Positions 36,202-44,676 of a DNA stretch of 64,000 nt are shown here, piece after piece (the first letter of the stretch is position 1; each line of letters opens with the position of its first letter). This stretch comes from Paenarthrobacter aurescens TC1 (GTDB lineage: Bacteria; Actinomycetota; Actinomycetes; Actinomycetales; Micrococcaceae): positions 2,790,001 to 2,854,000 of the forward strand of contig CP000474.1 of assembly GCA_000014925.1 (NCBI GenBank). The letters run 5' to 3'. Under the pieces are notes generated by a model. It made no database searches. It saw only the letters and a list, made by a program, of their open reading frames with translations, and was not told the DNA's origin. A program made the translations under genes and the position numbers.

Positions 36202-36827
36202 TGTCCAGGGCCCTGATCATCGTCGATGTACAAAATGACTTCTGCGAAGGCGGAACGCTCGCCGTCGAAGGGGGAGCCGCGGTAGCCGGTGCCATCACGG
36301 AGTATGTAGACGCCAACCAGCAACACTTCGATCACATCGTTGCCACCCAGGACTGGCACATCGAGCCCGGCGAGCACTTTTCGGATGACCCGGACATGGT
36401 TGATTCCTGGCCTCCGCACTGCAGGGCCAGGAGCAAAGGTGCCGAACTCCACGAAGACCTTGATCCCGAGTACATCCAGGCCTACTTCCGCAAAGGGCAG
36501 TTCACCGCTGCCTACTCCGGATTCGAGGGCGTCCTGGCTCCTGAGGACGATGTCCCCACCGGGGACCTTAAAGCAGGCACCACCGTAACTGAGGTCCTCG
36601 ATGAAGACGCGATCGGGCTTGACGACTGGCTGCAAAGCCACGACGTCGAGGAAGTGGTGGTAGTGGGGCTCGCAACGGACTACTGCGTCAAGGCCACGGC
36701 ACTGGATGCTATGCAGGCCGGTTACACCACCACGGTCATCGCTGAACTCACGGCCGGAATCGCCAAAGACCTCACCGACGCCTACGACGAAATGGAAGCC
36801 GCCGGCGTCGAGGTTGAACGCGACTGA
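36201..36827 (+). CDS. pncA: nicotinamidase
   Basis: A 208-residue isochorismatase-fold amidase converting nicotinamide to nicotinate. The catalytic triad is apparent: Asp in ALIIVDVQNDFCEGG (Asp9), Lys in YFRKGQF, and Cys in LATDYCVKATALDA. Metal ligands are in VATQDWHIEPGEHF. The start shares its A with the pncB stop (TGATG). A terminator follows at once. Confidence 0.94.
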   Translation: MSRALIIVDVQNDFCEGGTLAVEGGAAVAGAITEYVDANQQHFDHIVATQDWHIEPGEHFSDDPDMVDSWPPHCRARSKGAELHEDLDPEYIQAYFRKGQFTAAYSGFEGVLAPEDDVPTGDLKAGTTVTEVLDEDAIGLDDWLQSHDVEEVVVVGLATDYCVKATALDAMQAGYTTTVIAELTAGIAKDLTDAYDEMEAAGVEVERD

Positions 36828-36842
36828 AGCTGAAACGGCTGG

Positions 36843-36884
36843 AAACACGGGAGGGCGCCGCAACCGCGGCGCCCTCCCGTGTTT
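36843..36884. terminator. intrinsic terminator after pncA
   Basis: AAACACGGGAGGGCGCCGC, loop AACC, then the exact complement ending GTGTTT gives a 19-base perfect stem. It lies between convergent pncA and helicase genes and serves both. Confidence 0.92.
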
Positions 36885-36904
36885 ACTGCTGAAATTCGAA
36901 CCAG

Positions 36905-38680
36905 CTACTTCCTGCCGATGAACCAATCCTGAAGCTTGCGCAGGCGGGCCTGCAACTGTTCCTCGTTCGCTTGGGCAACAGCGGGACCGCCGCACACTTC
37001 ACGCAGCTTGGTATGAACCACTCCATGCGGCGTGCCGGTGCGGGCGGACCAGGCCGCCACGTTCTTGGCCAGCTCGTTGCGCAGGTCCATCAGCATGCGG
37101 TGGTCGGGAACCGCGGGCGAAGCCGCAGCTGCCAAGGGCGACTGGCGCTTCTTCCGTGACTGCTGTTCGTGCTGGCGCTGACGCAAGAGCGTACCTACTT
37201 GCTCGGCGTCAAGAAGCCCCGGAATTCCCAGGAAGTCCAACTCTTCATCCGAACCGATATCCGCACCTGTGCCGAACTCGCCGCCGTCAAAAAGGACCCG
37301 GTCAAAAGAGGCCTGGGAATCCAAGGCTTCGAACTTGCCCTTGGTGAGCTCGTCCGAGGCCTTGTCCTCGCGGTTGGCCTCCGCCATGAGGTTTTCTTCC
37401 GGGTTGAAAAGGCCGTCCTCGTCTTTTTCGGGGCGGTCCAACGCGTGATCGCGTTCGGCCTCCATGGTGTTGGCGAGCACCATCAGCGGAGGTACGGAGG
37501 GCAGGAAGACCGACGCCGTCTCGCCCCTCTTGCGGGCACGCACAAAGCGCCCCACGGCCTGGGCAAAGAACAGCGGCGTCGACGTTGAGGTGGCATACAC
37601 GCCCACGGAGAGACGTGGAACGTCCACGCCTTCGGACACCATGCGGACAGCCACCATCCAGCGCTGGTCCCCAGCGGAGAATTCCTCGATCTTGCTGGAA
37701 GCCTTGGAATCATCGGAAAGAATCACAGTGGGCGACTGGCCCGTAATCTTCTTCAGCTGACCGGCATAGGCGCGGGCGTCATCGTGATCCGTGGCAATCA
37801 CCAGGCCACCGGCGTCCGGAACCGTCCGCCGAACCTCGCCGAGCCGTTTGTCCGCAGCTGCAAGCACGGCTGGGATCCACTCGCCGGTGGGGTTCAAAGC
37901 AGTTCGCCAAGCCTGCGAGGTGATGTCCTTCGTGACGGCAGCCTCGCCCAGCGACGCCGCCATTTCATCTCCGGCACTTGTCCGCCAGCGCATCTGGCCG
38001 GAATAGGCCATGAACAGCACAGGACGCACCACATGGTCCCGCAGGGCGTTGCCATAACCGTAGGTGTAGTCGGCCTTGGAACGGCGAATACCGTCGCGGT
38101 CCTCGGCGTACTCAACGAAAGGAATCGGCGACGTGTCCGAACGGAAGGGTGTACCTGTCAAGGACAAGCGCCGCGCAGCAGGATCAAAGGCCTCGCGCAG
38201 GCCGTCACCCCACGAGAGAGCCTCGCCGCCGTGGTGGATTTCGTCGAGGATCACCAAGGTGCGGGCAGCTTCAGTCTTCGCGCGGTGCAGCATGGGCTTG
38301 CTCGCCACCTGCGCATATGTGACCGCGACACCCACGAACCCGCGGCCGTGTTGGCCGTCTGAGTTCTTGAAGTTTGGATCAATGGCGACGCCCACTTTTG
38401 CTGCGGCGTCCGCCCACTGCCGCTTCAAGTGGTCAGTGGGCGCCACAATGGTGATGCGGTTGACCACCCCGCTGTCCAGCAGGGTGGTGGCGATGCGCAG
38501 CGCGAAAGTGGTCTTACCAGCGCCGGGCGTTGCCACAGCGAGGAAGTCCTTTGGATTGCGGGTCATGTAGAGGTCAAGCGCCTCCTGCTGCCACGCACGG
38601 AGTTTGGGCGCCGTACCCCAGGCAGCACGCTCCGGGTACGCCGGAGGCAGCGATGGTCCGCCAAAAAGTGTTTCTGTCAT
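36905..38680 (-). CDS. superfamily II DEAD/DEAH-box helicase
   Basis: A 591-residue helicase. Motif I is AVATPGAGKTTFALRIA at 48-64, motif II LDEIHHGGEA near 146, motif III LSLTGTPFRSD, and motif VI QAVGRFVRARKRGE. Between them are RecA-like domains resembling type III restriction/UvrB-related helicases. The C-terminal 170 residues are acidic then basic with no recognised domain. It is not a full restriction enzyme, since no nuclease or methylase gene is adjacent. A DUF3039 gene lies upstream on the same strand. Confidence 0.85.
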   Translation of the reverse strand: MTETLFGGPSLPPAYPERAAWGTAPKLRAWQQEALDLYMTRNPKDFLAVATPGAGKTTFALRIATTLLDSGVVNRITIVAPTDHLKRQWADAAAKVGVAIDPNFKNSDGQHGRGFVGVAVTYAQVASKPMLHRAKTEAARTLVILDEIHHGGEALSWGDGLREAFDPAARRLSLTGTPFRSDTSPIPFVEYAEDRDGIRRSKADYTYGYGNALRDHVVRPVLFMAYSGQMRWRTSAGDEMAASLGEAAVTKDITSQAWRTALNPTGEWIPAVLAAADKRLGEVRRTVPDAGGLVIATDHDDARAYAGQLKKITGQSPTVILSDDSKASSKIEEFSAGDQRWMVAVRMVSEGVDVPRLSVGVYATSTSTPLFFAQAVGRFVRARKRGETASVFLPSVPPLMVLANTMEAERDHALDRPEKDEDGLFNPEENLMAEANREDKASDELTKGKFEALDSQASFDRVLFDGGEFGTGADIGSDEELDFLGIPGLLDAEQVGTLLRQRQHEQQSRKKRQSPLAAAASPAVPDHRMLMDLRNELAKNVAAWSARTGTPHGVVHTKLREVCGGPAVAQANEEQLQARLRKLQDWFIGRK

Positions 38681-38792
38681 GCTGACTCCCCCGGCCTGAT
38701 CGCAGCGACCACGATCGCCGGCTTTCCGGGCACGCCAAAGCGGACCGAAAGACGGTGATGATCAGTGTGGGCCGGTGTTCTCTTCCCACCCA

Positions 38793-39122
38793 CTACTTGG
38801 AGTTGCCCGGGCCGCCGTTTTTTCCACCGTCGTTACCGGGGCGGAGGCCTTCGTAAATCTCCTTGCACTCCGGGCAGACCGGGAACTTCTGGGGATCGCG
38901 CCCCGGCGTCCAGACTTTGCCGCACAGGGCAATGACGGGCTCGCCGGTCAGGGCCGACTCCATGATCTTTTCCTTGCGGACGTAGTGCGAAAACCGCTCG
39001 CGGTCGCCGGGTTCCACTTCCTGACGCGTTTCCTCACGCTCAATAGTGGAAGTGGACGTTCCGGCTCCGGAAAGCTCGCGCATGGGGTCGTTTTCGAATG
39101 GATCCGGAGGAAGCGTAGTCAT
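38793..39122 (-). CDS. DUF3039-family protein
   Basis: A 109-residue protein with an acidic, disordered first half and a C-terminal zinc-ribbon-like part: PVIALCGKVWTPGRDPQKFPVCPECKEIYEGL, here positions about 65-96, with Cys at CGK and a CPEC pair. This is the DUF3039 family, found widely in actinobacteria. ATG 39122 is used because GGTAAG lies 9 bases before it; ATG 39131 is too close to that site. Function unknown; metal binding is inferred from the cysteines. Confidence 0.85.
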   Translation of the reverse strand: MTTLPPDPFENDPMRELSGAGTSTSTIEREETRQEVEPGDRERFSHYVRKEKIMESALTGEPVIALCGKVWTPGRDPQKFPVCPECKEIYEGLRPGNDGGKNGGPGNSK

Positions 39123-39139
39123 GCCAAACATCTTACCGT

Positions 39140-39922
39140 CTACAGTCCCTGCCACTCCGGCTTGTTGTCATAGGTGTGCCGATAATAGTCGGCCAATTTC
39201 AGCGACGACGCGGCCGCCTCGTCCACCAGAATCGTGGCGTGCGGGTGCATCTGAAGGATGGACGCCGCGCAAATAGCAGCTACCGGGCCCTCCACGAAAT
39301 CGCGAACCGCCTGGGCTTTCTGGGCACCTGTTGCGACCAACACCACATGCCGGGCATCCATGATGGTCCCGAGGCCCTGTGTGACTACGTGATGGGGAAC
39401 GTCGTCAATGCTGTCGAAGAACCGGGCGTTGTCCTTGCGGGTCTGCTCGATCAGCGTTTTGATACGTGTACGGGAGGCCAGGGAAGATCCGGGCTCATTA
39501 AAACCGATATGCCCGTCCGTGCCGACGCCCAGAATCTGGAGATCCACTCCGCCCACGGCCTTGATGGCATCTTCATAGCTTTGGCACGCTGCCTCAAGGT
39601 CCGCGGCCGCACCATCCGGTCCGTGGACATTCTCCGGCTTGATATTGACCCGATTGGTGAACTCGCGCCGAATCACCTCGCGGTAAGACTCGGGATGTCC
39701 TGCTTCGAGCCCGACATACTCATCCAAAGCGAAACCGTGTGCTTGACTGAAGTCCAATCCCCCGGCTTCGTAGCGGCTTGCCAGTTCGTCGTAGATAGGC
39801 AGCGGAGACGAGCCCGTGGCCAAGCCCAGGACCGCGTTGGGCTTACGGCGCACCAGTGCCTCGATGGCGTCGGCTGCCAGCGCACCGATTTGCTTGGTGC
39901 CAGGGAGAATGACAACTTCCAT
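39140..39922 (-). CDS. nagB: glucosamine-6-phosphate deaminase
   Basis: A 260-residue enzyme that converts glucosamine-6-phosphate to fructose-6-phosphate and ammonia. Motifs: VLGLATGSSPLPIYDEL (phosphate site), FALDEYVGL with the catalytic Asp, and GVGTDGHIGFNEPGS with the ring-opening His. AAAGG lies 8 bases before ATG 39922, which is favoured over GTG 39928. The gene is alone here; the deacetylase nagA is 11 kb away. Confidence 0.94.
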   Translation of the reverse strand: MEVVILPGTKQIGALAADAIEALVRRKPNAVLGLATGSSPLPIYDELASRYEAGGLDFSQAHGFALDEYVGLEAGHPESYREVIRREFTNRVNIKPENVHGPDGAAADLEAACQSYEDAIKAVGGVDLQILGVGTDGHIGFNEPGSSLASRTRIKTLIEQTRKDNARFFDSIDDVPHHVVTQGLGTIMDARHVVLVATGAQKAQAVRDFVEGPVAAICAASILQMHPHATILVDEAAASSLKLADYYRHTYDNKPEWQGL

Positions 39923-40009
39923 CGTCACGGCCTTTCGTAGTTATGGTCTTCGAGCTAATTCACAATGAGGTTATCCCATGTCCCACCTTAGGGCACGGTT
40001 ATTACGGGG

Positions 40010-41581
40010 CTAGCGGTTCACGCTGAGTTGGGCGAACATTTCCGGACCCCGCGCGTCCAACCATTTTCCACCGAGGCGCACACCAACCACGAACAAGATG
40101 ACGCCCAGTAAAGGACCGACGGCCAGGTTGATCCATCCGGCCTCGGGGCCCCCGCTGAACGCTTGGACAGCCACCAGTGCAAGCTCCGGAACGAGCAGGA
40201 GCGCCAAGAGGCCCATGCCAACGGCCTGGACTGCCAGCGTCTGGGCGACATTTCCCGGAGGCTTCTTGAAAGGACTGTCCCCCGGCAACGGCACGGCGAT
40301 GTTGTAGCGGGCCGATATCACGGATGAGAGTCCCAAGCCGGTGAAGAGCGTTCCCAGCGACAAGCCCAAAAGGTTGGGCAGCCATTGCCAATCACCAGTG
40401 ACGAAGAGTGGCCCTATGGTGAACACCAGCACCACTGGAAGTGAGATCGCCAAGCATGCCAAAGCCCGTCCCAGGCGATCGTCAATGCCCCGGACTCCCG
40501 CCGCGAGGTGAAGGGCAAAAGCGGTGTTGTCATACGAGACGTCGGCGCAAATGGACCACGCCATCATGAACGCGGTCAACGGCCCCAAAAGCATCAGCAG
40601 ACCATAGCTGCCACTCTGTGATCCGCTGAAGAAAAAGAGAACGGGGAACAACGGAACAATCACCAGGGATGCCGCGTACCTCGGATCTTTCATCCAATAG
40701 ATTAAGGACCGGGCAGCAACTGCGCCCGCAGGCGTCCCGGGGAGTACGCCGAACAATCCGAGTTTTCCGCCCTTCCTTGCCGAGCCTCCGGAGTACGGAG
40801 GGGTCACCAGGGCTCGCTGCAGCAGGAGATGCCAGCACAGGAGGAGGCCGGCGATGGTTGCCGCCGAGATCAGAAACTTGAGCGCCGCGGCGCCCACGTT
40901 GCCGGACTCAAGGTCGCCACCCAGAGACCACGCCGCACCTAGCGGCGTCCAGGACACAGTGCGGGCCAACACGGGCAGGTAGTCGGCGCTGCCGCGAACC
41001 CCGTCCACGATTCCCACCATGATGGGCCCCAACAGCATCAGCGGAATGAAGACGATGATGCTGCTGACGTCTTTGAAGCGTCGCGAAGAGGCAAGGCCGG
41101 CCGTCGCCGTCGTAACCACCTTGGACAACACCACGCACGTAACGGCCCCCAGGATGGCACCCAACAAAGCACCCGCTACGGCCGGAACACTGCGCCACCA
41201 GGTACCCACCGTGCCCAAGGCGGCGAGCAAGGTGGCGATACCCGGAATGCCAATGAACCCTGCCAACGCAAGCCCCGCCAGGAGCTGCCTCGGCGGAATA
41301 GCGAACGTCGTAAAACGAGCGGGATCCAAAGTCATGTCAGCCGCGGAAGCGACGAGGGGAATTATGGCCCACCCCAGCACAGTGGCTGCACCGCCCAGCA
41401 CCACAGCGGTATGGGCAATCTCAGCGTCAACCCAGCGCAGCGCAATGAGTCCGCCGATCAAGAGTGACAGGACGCCCAGTGCATACAGCAAGCCGAGGGC
41501 CATGCCCACCAACTGCCACGGGCTGCGTTTGAATCCGTTAAGAAGCAGGCGCCACTTCAGGTTTAGAAGGTGCGCAACCAT
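40010..41581 (-). CDS. ABC-2-like transporter membrane protein
   Basis: A 523-residue membrane protein with about 10 to 12 hydrophobic segments, a short basic N-terminus (LLNLKWRLLLNGFKRSP) and no soluble domain. Its start overlaps the upstream ATPase gene by 19 bases, so it is the membrane part of an ABC exporter. No motif gives the cargo. Confidence 0.8.
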   Translation of the reverse strand: MVAHLLNLKWRLLLNGFKRSPWQLVGMALGLLYALGVLSLLIGGLIALRWVDAEIAHTAVVLGGAATVLGWAIIPLVASAADMTLDPARFTTFAIPPRQLLAGLALAGFIGIPGIATLLAALGTVGTWWRSVPAVAGALLGAILGAVTCVVLSKVVTTATAGLASSRRFKDVSSIIVFIPLMLLGPIMVGIVDGVRGSADYLPVLARTVSWTPLGAAWSLGGDLESGNVGAAALKFLISAATIAGLLLCWHLLLQRALVTPPYSGGSARKGGKLGLFGVLPGTPAGAVAARSLIYWMKDPRYAASLVIVPLFPVLFFFSGSQSGSYGLLMLLGPLTAFMMAWSICADVSYDNTAFALHLAAGVRGIDDRLGRALACLAISLPVVLVFTIGPLFVTGDWQWLPNLLGLSLGTLFTGLGLSSVISARYNIAVPLPGDSPFKKPPGNVAQTLAVQAVGMGLLALLLVPELALVAVQAFSGGPEAGWINLAVGPLLGVILFVVGVRLGGKWLDARGPEMFAQLSVNR

Positions 41582-42498
41582 TCCAGCCCCTCCGTCCGGT
41601 GCCCGCCGCCCACCAACTGCACAAACCGTTCTTCCAAGGTGGAGCCGTTCCGGACCTCATCCACGGATCCTGCCGCCAGCACCCGCCCGCCCGCGACCAC
41701 GGCGACGTGGCTGCACATGCGCTGCACAAGGTCCATGACATGGCTGGACACAATGACAGTGCCGCCGGAGGAGACGTAACTCTCCAAAATGCCCCTGATG
41801 TTGGCAGCCGAAACAGGATCCACCGATTCAAAAGGCTCATCCAGGACGAGGAGCCGGGGTGCATGGATAAGTGCGGACGCAAGGGCGATCTTCTTGGTCA
41901 TACCTGCCGAGTAGTCAACAACCAACGTACCGGCGTCTGCTTCAAGATCAAGGGCAGCCAGCAATTCAGAAACCCTTGAGCCCACCACGTCACGGTCCAT
42001 TCCGCGGAGCAACCCCGAATAGGTGACTAATTGTTCGCCCGTCAGCCTGTCGAACAAGCGCACGCCATCCGGCAGGACGCCCATGAGCTTCTTAGCCTCC
42101 AAGGGCTGCTTCCAGACGTCCATGCCGTGAACCAGGGCCGTGCCAAAATCGGGCCGCAGCAGGCCAGTAGCCATGGACAGAGTGGTGGTCTTGCCGGCAC
42201 CATTGGGACCAACCATCCCGTAGAACGAACCCGCAGGTACCTCCAGGCTCACGCCATCGACGGCGATCTTCTCGCCGAATCGCTTGGCCAAGCCCCGGAT
42301 GGAAAGTGCAGCCAACGGCGTACCCTCCGCAGAACCTTCGGAAGGCAACAGGAGGTTGCCAACCCCCGGCTGGTCGACGTGCTGCGTTTCGGGAGCCAGC
42401 GGCGTTGCCGGGGATTGTGGCGCAGCGGACGCTTGTGGCGGCGCGGACGCTTGTGGCGGCGCGGACGTGGGCGTGGGTTCATGGCGTGGTTCCGTCAT
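41563..42498 (-). CDS. ABC transporter ATP-binding protein with Ala/Pro-rich N-terminus
   Basis: A 311-residue ATPase. Walker A GPNGAGKTTTLSM, the signature variant YSAGMTKKIALASAL (SAGM in place of SGGQ), Walker B LLVLDEPFESVD and VSSHVMDLVQRM are present. The first 45 residues are low complexity, Ala/Pro/Gln-rich, and encoded by an 18-base tandem repeat. It pairs with the membrane protein that overlaps its 3' end. Confidence 0.9.
   Translation of the reverse strand: MTEPRHEPTPTSAPPQASAPPQASAAPQSPATPLAPETQHVDQPGVGNLLLPSEGSAEGTPLAALSIRGLAKRFGEKIAVDGVSLEVPAGSFYGMVGPNGAGKTTTLSMATGLLRPDFGTALVHGMDVWKQPLEAKKLMGVLPDGVRLFDRLTGEQLVTYSGLLRGMDRDVVGSRVSELLAALDLEADAGTLVVDYSAGMTKKIALASALIHAPRLLVLDEPFESVDPVSAANIRGILESYVSSGGTVIVSSHVMDLVQRMCSHVAVVAGGRVLAAGSVDEVRNGSTLEERFVQLVGGGHRTEGLEWLRTF
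42425..42467 (-). repeat. 18-bp coding tandem repeat
   Basis: Two perfect copies of GCGGACGCTTGTGGCGGC (plus-strand reading) and a partial third encode the repeated Ala/Pro/Gln stretch at the N-terminus of the ATPase. The unit is a multiple of three, so copy changes keep the frame. Confidence 0.8.
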
Positions 42499-42539
42499 GA
42501 ACACAGCCTAACCTTTGCCAACACTAACCTGAGGAGCTC

Positions 42540-43640
42540 CTAGAAGCCGTGGCGGGGGACGGCCCGCTGATACTGCGGAACCCAAGGAATATCATGGCCT
42601 AGTTCGTAGGCTGCCCTGAGCCACCAGTGCGGATCCCGCAACGCGGCCCTGGCCATGAAAACGGCATCCGCCCTTCCGTTGGCCACAATGTCCTCCGCCT
42701 GCGCGGCACTCGTGAGTAAACCCACCGCGCCGGTGGGAACACCGGCGTCGTTCTTCACACGGTGGGCGAAACCTGCCTGATAACCGGGCACAGCCCTGAT
42801 CTGCTGATGCGCTACTGCGCCGCCGCTGGAAACGTCCACCAGATCAACGCCACGTTCGGCAGCGGCGCGGGCCAGACGAACAGAAGCGTCAGGATCAACG
42901 CCGCCCTCCGCCCAATCAGACGCTGAGATACGGAGCAGGAGGGGCATGGAGTCGGGAATGGCATCCCTGACCGCATCCACCACGGTGAGCATCAGCCGGT
43001 TCCGTCCCTCCTCGTTTCCGCCCCAGCCATCGGTCCGGGTGTTGATGAGGGGGCTTTGAAACTGGTGCAGCAGGTAGCCATGAGCTCCGTGGATCTCCAC
43101 AGTGTCAAAGCCCACTGCCACGGCGCGACTGGCAGCGGCAGCGAAGTCAGCCACCACGCCGTGGATATCCTCTTCACTCATAACGTGCGGCGCAGCATAG
43201 CCATCAAACGGATCGCCGGTAGGTCCCACGGTGACCCATCCGCCGTCGGACTCCGGAACTGAGCCGGAGCGATCCGAAAACGGCCAATACGTAGATGCCT
43301 TGCGCCCTGCGTGGGCGAGTTGCGCCCCTATCTTGCAGTCGACGGCGGCATGCCGGTGCACGAACGCCACTATCCGTTCCCATCCGGCAGCCTGCTCATC
43401 TGAGTACAGCCCGGCGTCCAGCGGGCTGATCCGGCCTGCCGCGTTCACCGCCGCTGCCTCACTCAGGATCAACGCGGCGCCGCCGGCGGCAAAAGAGCCC
43501 AAGTGCATCAAGTGCCAGTCGTTCGGGACGCCTTCCCCGGTCTCCGGATGGCAACTGTACTGGCACATCGGCGATACCCAACCACGGTGCGGGACGCTAA
43601 GAGAGCGCAGCTGAAGCGGTGTGAACAGCGCGGATGTCAC
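42540..43640 (-). CDS. NADH:flavin oxidoreductase, Old Yellow Enzyme (YqjM-like)
   Basis: A 366-residue FMN-dependent ene-reductase with a TIM barrel. Motifs: LFTPLQLRSLSVPHRGWVSPMCQYS with the YqjM-type active-site Cys, the substrate-binding HxxH-like FDTVEIHGAHGYLLHQFQSP region, and NTRTDGWGG. It reduces activated C=C bonds in enones or maleimides. The GTG start shares one base with the upstream YbbN-like stop. Confidence 0.92.
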   Translation of the reverse strand: MTSALFTPLQLRSLSVPHRGWVSPMCQYSCHPETGEGVPNDWHLMHLGSFAAGGAALILSEAAAVNAAGRISPLDAGLYSDEQAAGWERIVAFVHRHAAVDCKIGAQLAHAGRKASTYWPFSDRSGSVPESDGGWVTVGPTGDPFDGYAAPHVMSEEDIHGVVADFAAAASRAVAVGFDTVEIHGAHGYLLHQFQSPLINTRTDGWGGNEEGRNRLMLTVVDAVRDAIPDSMPLLLRISASDWAEGGVDPDASVRLARAAAERGVDLVDVSSGGAVAHQQIRAVPGYQAGFAHRVKNDAGVPTGAVGLLTSAAQAEDIVANGRADAVFMARAALRDPHWWLRAAYELGHDIPWVPQYQRAVPRHGF

Positions 43641-44638
43641 TAGAAGAGAACCCTCGCGAGCCCCTGACGGGCCTTTGCCACCCGTTGGTCCTGGGTGCCC
43701 ACAACCTCAAAAAGCTCAAGAAGGCGCAGGCGGGCAGTCTCACGCTCGGGGCCGAAGTTCCTGCCAATGAACGTGATGATGCGGTTGAACGCGTCCTCGA
43801 TGTGACCGCCGGAAATGTCCAGGTCGGCCACATCCAACTGGGCCTGGACGTTGTCCGGCTCTTTCGCGGCGAGGTCGCGGAGGCTTTCAGCCTCGGGTGC
43901 AGAGAGTTTTTCCAAGCGTGCCATCAGCTCCACCTGGGCAAGGCCGGCCTTGGCGTCCGTGTCTGCCGGCTGCTCGAGGAGCGCCTGCTTGTAAGCTGCG
44001 GCTGCTGCGGCATAGTCTCCGGCTTCGATCGCGTCAATGGCGGCCTGGTGAAGTGGAGGCAGTGGTGCCGGTTCGGTGTCCTCGCCCGGCGCCGCGTCAC
44101 CTATGCTGCCTGTTACCCCGTTGGCTGCAGCAACCTTAAGAAGTTCCTCCACAAGGCTTCGGATCTGCTCGTCATCAGCGGGCCCTTGGAAAAGCGGAAC
44201 GGGCTGTCCCTTAACCACAGCAACGGCTGTGGGGACGGCCTGGACCTGGAAAGCCTGCGCCAGCTGCGGGAAAGCGTCCACATCAGCGGCTGCAAGCACC
44301 AGACGGCCACCGTAGCCTTCAACAACGCGCTCCGCTGCGTCGAGGACGGCGGGTGACTCGGGCGCATAGCGCGACCAAAGAAGGAAGAGCACGGGGATCT
44401 GCGCAGACAGCTGCACCAGATCCTGGAAATTTGATTCGGTTGCATCCACCCGAAGTGGAGCTTGGCCGGTTTCGCCTGCTGGGGGCGTGCCGTTCTCAGG
44501 CGTTTCGCCCTGCCCCGAAACAGGAGCGGCAGGCACCGGCGGGGCGGCCGGGCGGCGCAGCGACGACAGGTCAACGGCACCGCGAAGATTGAGCTGGCTG
44601 GCAGCGGCTGGAGTGGGTCGGTATCCGGGCGAACTCAT
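43640..44638 (-). CDS. thioredoxin-fold/TPR co-chaperone, YbbN-like
   Basis: A 332-residue protein: a Pro/Gly-rich start, a thioredoxin-like domain (residues about 60-165), and TPR-like helices from about 185. Where thioredoxin has WCxxC this protein has LLWSRYAPES, so both cysteines are gone and redox activity is not expected. That is known of the YbbN/CnoX group, which acts as a holdase. ATG 44638 is chosen; GTG 44647 is an alternative. It is coupled to the Old Yellow Enzyme gene. Confidence 0.85.
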   Translation of the reverse strand: MSSPGYRPTPAAASQLNLRGAVDLSSLRRPAAPPVPAAPVSGQGETPENGTPPAGETGQAPLRVDATESNFQDLVQLSAQIPVLFLLWSRYAPESPAVLDAAERVVEGYGGRLVLAAADVDAFPQLAQAFQVQAVPTAVAVVKGQPVPLFQGPADDEQIRSLVEELLKVAAANGVTGSIGDAAPGEDTEPAPLPPLHQAAIDAIEAGDYAAAAAAYKQALLEQPADTDAKAGLAQVELMARLEKLSAPEAESLRDLAAKEPDNVQAQLDVADLDISGGHIEDAFNRIITFIGRNFGPERETARLRLLELFEVVGTQDQRVAKARQGLARVLF

Positions 44639-44676
44639 ACCGTCCACTCTAGCCGCTGCCCTGCCATGGATATGCC

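Noticed and set aside
39923-40009. DasR-type operator upstream of nagB
   Set aside because: I looked for the usual palindrome built on TGGTCTAGACCA and found none here or before nagA.
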